In this document: in pieces, positions 36,419 to 38,906 of the stretch | Layout of the letters: each line of letters starts with the position of its first letter | How positions within the stretch are numbered: position 1 is the first letter of the stretch | Source: Methanothrix sp. | GTDB lineage: Archaea; Halobacteriota; Methanosarcinia; Methanotrichales; Methanotrichaceae | Assembly (NCBI GenBank): GCA_026394555.1 | Contig: JAPKXZ010000036.1 | Location: forward strand, 1-38,906 | Length of the DNA stretch: 38,906 nucleotides | Direction of reading: 5' to 3' | Position numbers and translations under genes: made by a program | Notes under the pieces: generated by a model | Seen by the model: only the letters and a program-made list of their open reading frames with translations | What the model was told of the DNA's origin: nothing | Database searches by the model: none

Positions 36419-36710
36419 TTCTCCAGTAGCTTCGAGCCGATTCGTAGCTCTCCCAAATTATGAAGTCATCCCATTCTTCAAAGTCCTCTTCCCCAATCCT
36501 TGATTCAATGCGGCTCTTAAAATCCTCAAAGCTCATTTTATACTTGGCGCACATTTCCGCTATCTTGAAATCGAATTGGCGGATCTTTGATGCAGCCTGA
36601 TCCAGAACGAGGCATTTCAGGGCATCCTTCTCGTTTTTAAATAAGCCCTCTCTTACGAGCATGGCGATGGGCTCAAAGACATCCCTGGATACCTCGACGA
36701 TGTCGTTCAT
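36384..36710 (-). CDS. TumA-like antitoxin partner
   Basis: The 108-aa mostly helical protein (VFEPIAMLVREGLFKNEKDA, then KYKMSFEDFKSRI) ends with EEWDDFIIWESYESARSYW. This type of acidic/aromatic end is found in small archaeal proteins encoded directly upstream of TumE toxins. Antitoxin function is inferred from position. The toxin downstream is truncated. GAGAGAATG-type context precedes the start, and R7 lies about 90 bases upstream. Confidence 0.7.
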   Translation of the reverse strand: MNDIVEVSRDVFEPIAMLVREGLFKNEKDALKCLVLDQAASKIRQFDFKIAEMCAKYKMSFEDFKSRIESRIGEEDFEEWDDFIIWESYESARSYWRNVEARLKGLKA

Positions 36711-36796
36711 TCTCTCACCAACTGGAAAAATGTGGCTCTAACGATATAAATCTTAGTGATGATTGGATATGAATCTTTGGACAGACATTAGCTGCC

Positions 36797-36922
36797 TGCT
36801 CCAGACCCGGAGCTGGCTCCGAGCGGCCCCCCGCCAGCGCGCGCGTGTGGGCAGCAGCTTCGTGCGGCTGTGGGGGGGCCGGGCAGCGGAGGCCCGCCGG
36901 GGCGCGGGGAGGCAGAGCTCTC
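36797..36922 (+). repeat. GC-rich structured repeat R7
   Basis: Stem 1 pairs CGGCCCCCC (about 36824-36832) with GGGGGGCCG (about 36873-36882) around a loop with AGCTTCGTGCGGCTG. The core GGGGGCCGGGCAGCGGAGG is identical to R5 and R6. The 3' part differs from theirs and ends near GGCAGAGCTC. It lies between the tumA-like gene and hicA. Confidence 0.66.
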
Positions 36923-36956
36923 GTACTGAAGTCGACTTTTTTGCCCTGAATTGAAG

Positions 36957-37187
36957 TTAAAGACATTCCGCAAAATCCTTCGGGTCCACTCTGGCCTGCT
37001 TCAAAATGCCTTTTAATGTGCCGATCTTCAGTTCGGGATGCTTTGGCACAACTGTTCCTACCTTTCCCTCTGAAGTCATCTTTGAGAGCCTAATGTGACT
37101 TCCGGAGCTACCGGATATATCGAATCCGAAGTTGTTGCAGAGGATCTTGATTGCATCCTCACCGGAGACCTTCCTAAGTCTTAGCAA
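36957..37187 (-). CDS. hicA: HicA-like mRNA interferase toxin
   Basis: The 76-aa protein has the HicA dsRBD-like fold: LRKVSGEDAIKILCNNFGF, the catalytic-His segment SGSHIRLSK, VGTVVPKHPELKIGTLKGIL and QARVDPKDFAECL. HicA degrades mRNA and is blocked by HicB. The gene overlaps hicB by 14 bases downstream of it; this B-before-A order is common in archaea. Length and motifs look intact. Confidence 0.92.
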   Translation of the reverse strand: MLRLRKVSGEDAIKILCNNFGFDISGSSGSHIRLSKMTSEGKVGTVVPKHPELKIGTLKGILKQARVDPKDFAECL

Positions 37188-37389
37188 CCTGTGGCACCTC
37201 GAAGGTTGTCACAAAAGCCTTCTTGAGTTCTCCTTCCAATGGAAACTCCTCAAGGTAAAGTTCCGTTGCCTCCTTCAGATTGACGACGGCCTCTTCGATA
37301 GTAAAACCCTGGCTCACTGTCCCAACCTCAGGACACTCAGCGATGTACATTTCCTCTTCCTTGTGAATCACCGCAGTTAGAACGAACAT
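37174..37389 (-). CDS. hicB: HicB-like antitoxin
   Basis: The 71-aa protein shows the HicB partial RNase H fold: VLTAVIHKEEEMYIAECPEV, TVSQGFTIEEAVVNLKEATE, and LYLEEFP. It lacks a C-terminal HTH or RHH domain, so it is the short archaeal form. The C-terminal residues overlap the hicA start, which couples translation. An AT-rich stretch with GC-rich R8 further upstream precedes it. Confidence 0.92.
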   Translation of the reverse strand: MFVLTAVIHKEEEMYIAECPEVGTVSQGFTIEEAVVNLKEATELYLEEFPLEGELKKAFVTTFEVPQVAKT

Positions 37390-37435
37390 GAGATCACAGT
37401 CCTATTTTTACGCATTCTGATAGATAAAATAGGCG

Positions 37436-37562
37436 GGCCATCAGGGCCTTTCTATCTGATGGGATCTTGCAGATGGCCGCGCCCCCCGCCCGCCCGCGCG
37501 CGCCTGGGGAGGGCCTCATGCGACGGTGCGTAGATCGTGGCCCGACCAAGGGGCGATCGCCA
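37436..37562. repeat. GC-rich structured repeat R8 with a preceding hairpin
   Basis: A CCATCAG (37438-37444) / CTGATGG (37456-37462) hairpin is followed by a GC block, CGCCCCCCGCCCGCC then CGCGCGCGCCTGGGG, that fits the family motif. It lies between hicB and ogt. It is the most diverged member, and the assignment to the family is by composition and motif only. Confidence 0.5.
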
Positions 37563-37610
37563 GGCTGCCAGACTTCCCTTGCATAATAGGACAATCGCCT
37601 CACACGAGGA

Positions 37611-38057
37611 CTATTGCGAACTCGATTCCCTTTCCAGACGGAGCAGCTTCTCCTTCATCTCTTTACCCCAGAGATATCCGCCCAGGCCGCCCTTGGCGAC
37701 CACGCGGTGACAGGGCACGAGAATGGCAAACGGATTCGTGGCCATGGCCCGGCCCACGGCCCGCGCCGCCCCAGGCCTGGCCGCGCGCTCTGCTACCTGG
37801 CCATAGGTCATGGTCCGGCCGCGCGGGATCTTCTGCACCTGGGCATAAATCTGCTTTTGAAAATCGGTGCATGCGGACATATCCAGCTCCGCCCTGGGGC
37901 TGGGCGCGCCCCACTCCAGGCAGGCGGCGATCTCCAGAGCCAGCTCAGATCGATCGACAGGCGGATCCTGGGAAAAATAGATCCTGGTCACCATCCCTTC
38001 GCGCCATTCTATCCGGAGATAGCAGCCCAAAGAGGCAATGAGGGCACCGGTCGTCAT
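37611..38057 (-). CDS. ogt: Methylated-DNA-protein cysteine methyltransferase
   Basis: The 148-aa suicide enzyme removes alkyl groups from O6-alkylguanine onto its own Cys. The active site PCHRV places the acceptor at C116 in ILVPCHRVVAKGGLGGYLWG. TDFQKQIYAQVQKIPRGRTMTYG is the DNA-binding helix-turn-helix region and RAVGRAMATNPF holds the Arg finger. It lacks an Ada-type regulatory domain. The start overlaps the end of the phosphoesterase gene by 4 bases, so the two share an mRNA. Confidence 0.95.
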   Translation of the reverse strand: MTTGALIASLGCYLRIEWREGMVTRIYFSQDPPVDRSELALEIAACLEWGAPSPRAELDMSACTDFQKQIYAQVQKIPRGRTMTYGQVAERAARPGAARAVGRAMATNPFAILVPCHRVVAKGGLGGYLWGKEMKEKLLRLERESSSQ

Positions 38058-38584
38058 CCTTTGAGGATCTCTTGAATGGTCTTGAAGCGGCCCAGTTCGA
38101 TCATCTCCACCACAAGGCTGTTGGTGTCGAGGATGGCTACACTGGAGATGCCGGTGAAGTGGCCCCAGATCTCGCCGGGGTTGACCAGGAGCGTCTTGCC
38201 CTGCCTCGTCACCTCGGCGCGATGGTTGTGGCCACGGACCACGACATCGTAGAGCTGTGAGGCTACCACTGCCTTTACCAGCGCCTCCTCGGTGCCATGC
38301 AGGAGTGCGATCTTCAAGCCGTCTGCCTCGATCTCTCCAAAGTCGCCCAGGTACTCGCCGCCCACCCGGGCAAATTCGCGCTGCAAACCTACGCGGTCGC
38401 CGTCGTTATTTCCGTAGACGAGCTTGACGGGAATGGCAAAGCCTTCGAAGGTGTAGCAGTTGCCCGAGCCGATCATGTCACCGGCAAAGAGCACCAGAGC
38501 CACCTTCTTTTGAGAAAAAACCCCGAGAGCATCCTTGACGCCTTGGATACTGTCATGGGCATCGGACATAATTCCTATAAGCAT
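38054..38584 (-). CDS. YfcE/MJ0936-type metallophosphoesterase
   Basis: The 176-aa calcineurin-like enzyme has all metal motifs in order: MSDAHD, VLFAGDMIGSG, VYGNNDGD, LLHGTEE and RGHNHRAEV. Members hydrolyse phosphodiesters in vitro; the physiological substrate is not known. ATG 38584 is used, as the in-frame TTG before it has no support. It is the first gene of a pair with ogt and diverges from tRNA-Tyr. Confidence 0.92.
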   Translation of the reverse strand: MLIGIMSDAHDSIQGVKDALGVFSQKKVALVLFAGDMIGSGNCYTFEGFAIPVKLVYGNNDGDRVGLQREFARVGGEYLGDFGEIEADGLKIALLHGTEEALVKAVVASQLYDVVVRGHNHRAEVTRQGKTLLVNPGEIWGHFTGISSVAILDTNSLVVEMIELGRFKTIQEILKG

Positions 38585-38673
38585 CAACCACCCGCAGATT
38601 GCATCCGATAATTATATTTTGCCATAGCACTGCCCCCACCAAAAAGTGTTTTGCGGGCATTAGGCTCGAAGGG

Positions 38674-38681
38674 CTTAAGTA
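38674..38681 (+). promoter_or_regulatory. TATA-like box of tRNA-Tyr
   Basis: CTTAAGTA lies about 26-33 bases before the mature 5' end of tRNA-Tyr, in the right place for an archaeal TATA box. Confidence 0.5.
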
Positions 38682-38706
38682 CAAGGAATTACCTGGTAGC
38701 GAGAGG

Positions 38707-38814
38707 CCCGCCTTAACTCAGCCTGGTAGAGTGCGCGGCTGTAGTATGTCTCGCACCGTAGAGGTGCTACGCGCAGTCACCGCGATGTCCCCGGTTCGAA
38801 TCTGGGAGGCGGGA
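38707..38814 (+). tRNA. tRNA-Tyr (GTA) with a 34-nt intron
   Basis: Acceptor CCCGCCT pairs perfectly with AGGCGGG; the C1-G72 pair is the archaeal Tyr identity element. The D-arm is ACTC/GAGT, the anticodon stem CGCGG/CCGCG, and the loop CTGTAG..A gives anticodon GTA. The T-arm is CCCGG-TTCGAAT-CTGGG. The intron 38745-38778 sits at the canonical 37/38 site. CTGT (38739-38742) can pair with GCAG (38773-38776) as the central helix of a bulge-helix-bulge. The intron has its own GCACC/GGTGC hairpin. Discriminator A. Confidence 0.92.
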
Positions 38815-38824
38815 TCTGAAAACT

Positions 38825-38897
38825 GTCCGGATGGTGTAGTGGCCCATCATGAAAGCCTGTCGAGCTTTCGACCCGGGTTCGAATCCCGGTCCGGGCG
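38825..38897 (+). tRNA. tRNA-Asp (GTC)
   Basis: The 73-nt cloverleaf has acceptor GTCCGGA with TCCGGGC (one T-G pair), anticodon stem GAAAGC/GCTTTC with loop CTGTCGA, T-arm CCGGG-TTCGAAT-CCCGG and discriminator G as expected for Asp. It lies 10 bases after tRNA-Tyr and is probably in the same transcript. Confidence 0.95.
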
Positions 38898-38906
38898 TTG
38901 ATTTAC

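Overview
The window reads as a chromosomal segment of a methanogenic euryarchaeon. I favour a Methanothrix (Methanosaeta)-like member of the Methanosarcinales, as an inference. The evidence: a group II chaperonin (thermosome) next to a bacterial-type grpE-dnaK-dnaJ set; a formaldehyde-activating enzyme (Fae); a stand-alone GMP synthase glutaminase subunit; TATA-box promoters; TTG and GTG starts; a tRNA-Tyr with a C1-G72 pair and a canonical-position intron; and huge SdrD-type surface proteins. No CRISPR array, rRNA or intact transposase was seen.

Layout. (1) 1-3020 is an accessory zone: a duplicated DUF433 antitoxin (one copy truncated) with a shortened DUF5615 PIN-like partner, a DUF4258/YgiT zinc-finger toxin-antitoxin pair, an N-terminally truncated HAD phosphatase, and four GC-rich structured repeats (R1-R4). 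(2) 3022-10560 is a defence-type island. It holds an intact 1341-residue type IIG restriction-modification protein, then three decayed copies of only its 3' end (T1-T3). Cargo lies between the copies: first a VapBC-type DUF104/PIN pair, then a dCTP-deaminase-fold protein coupled to a two-helix membrane protein. (3) 10610-17660 is core: tRNA-Phe and tRNA-Val, carB and carA, DUF3467, TPR, an Lrp-type ligand-binding domain and an MFS transporter. (4) 17706-24526 encodes a small exported protein and a giant surface protein of 13 Ig/PKD-like repeats around six SdrD-B domains, split by a one-base frameshift at the edge of an exact 140-bp direct repeat. (5) 24671-34389 is core: fae, guaA glutaminase subunit, YkgJ, dnaJ-dnaK-grpE, thermosome, then pstB-phoU-phoU/AbrB without pstSCA. 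(6) 34399-37610 is a second accessory zone: HepT/MntA, a small antitoxin candidate with a frameshifted PIN toxin, a tumA-like antitoxin with a 5'-truncated tumE, and HicBA, separated by four more GC-rich repeats (R5-R8). (7) 37611-38906 carries ogt, a YfcE-type phosphoesterase, tRNA-Tyr (34-nt intron) and tRNA-Asp.

Two observations go beyond ordinary annotation. First, the 3' end of the type IIG gene recurs after each cargo module, starting near the same codon each time, and two copies share frame-breaking indels; an already dead tail therefore seems to have been copied along with cargo. Second, a family of GC-rich, hairpin-forming intergenic elements sits beside nearly every toxin-antitoxin gene at both ends, and one pair (R5/R6) shows compensatory changes in a terminal hairpin. 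The most speculative new system is the dCTP-deaminase-fold protein, which seems to lack the catalytic Glu and is translationally coupled to a 2-TM protein.
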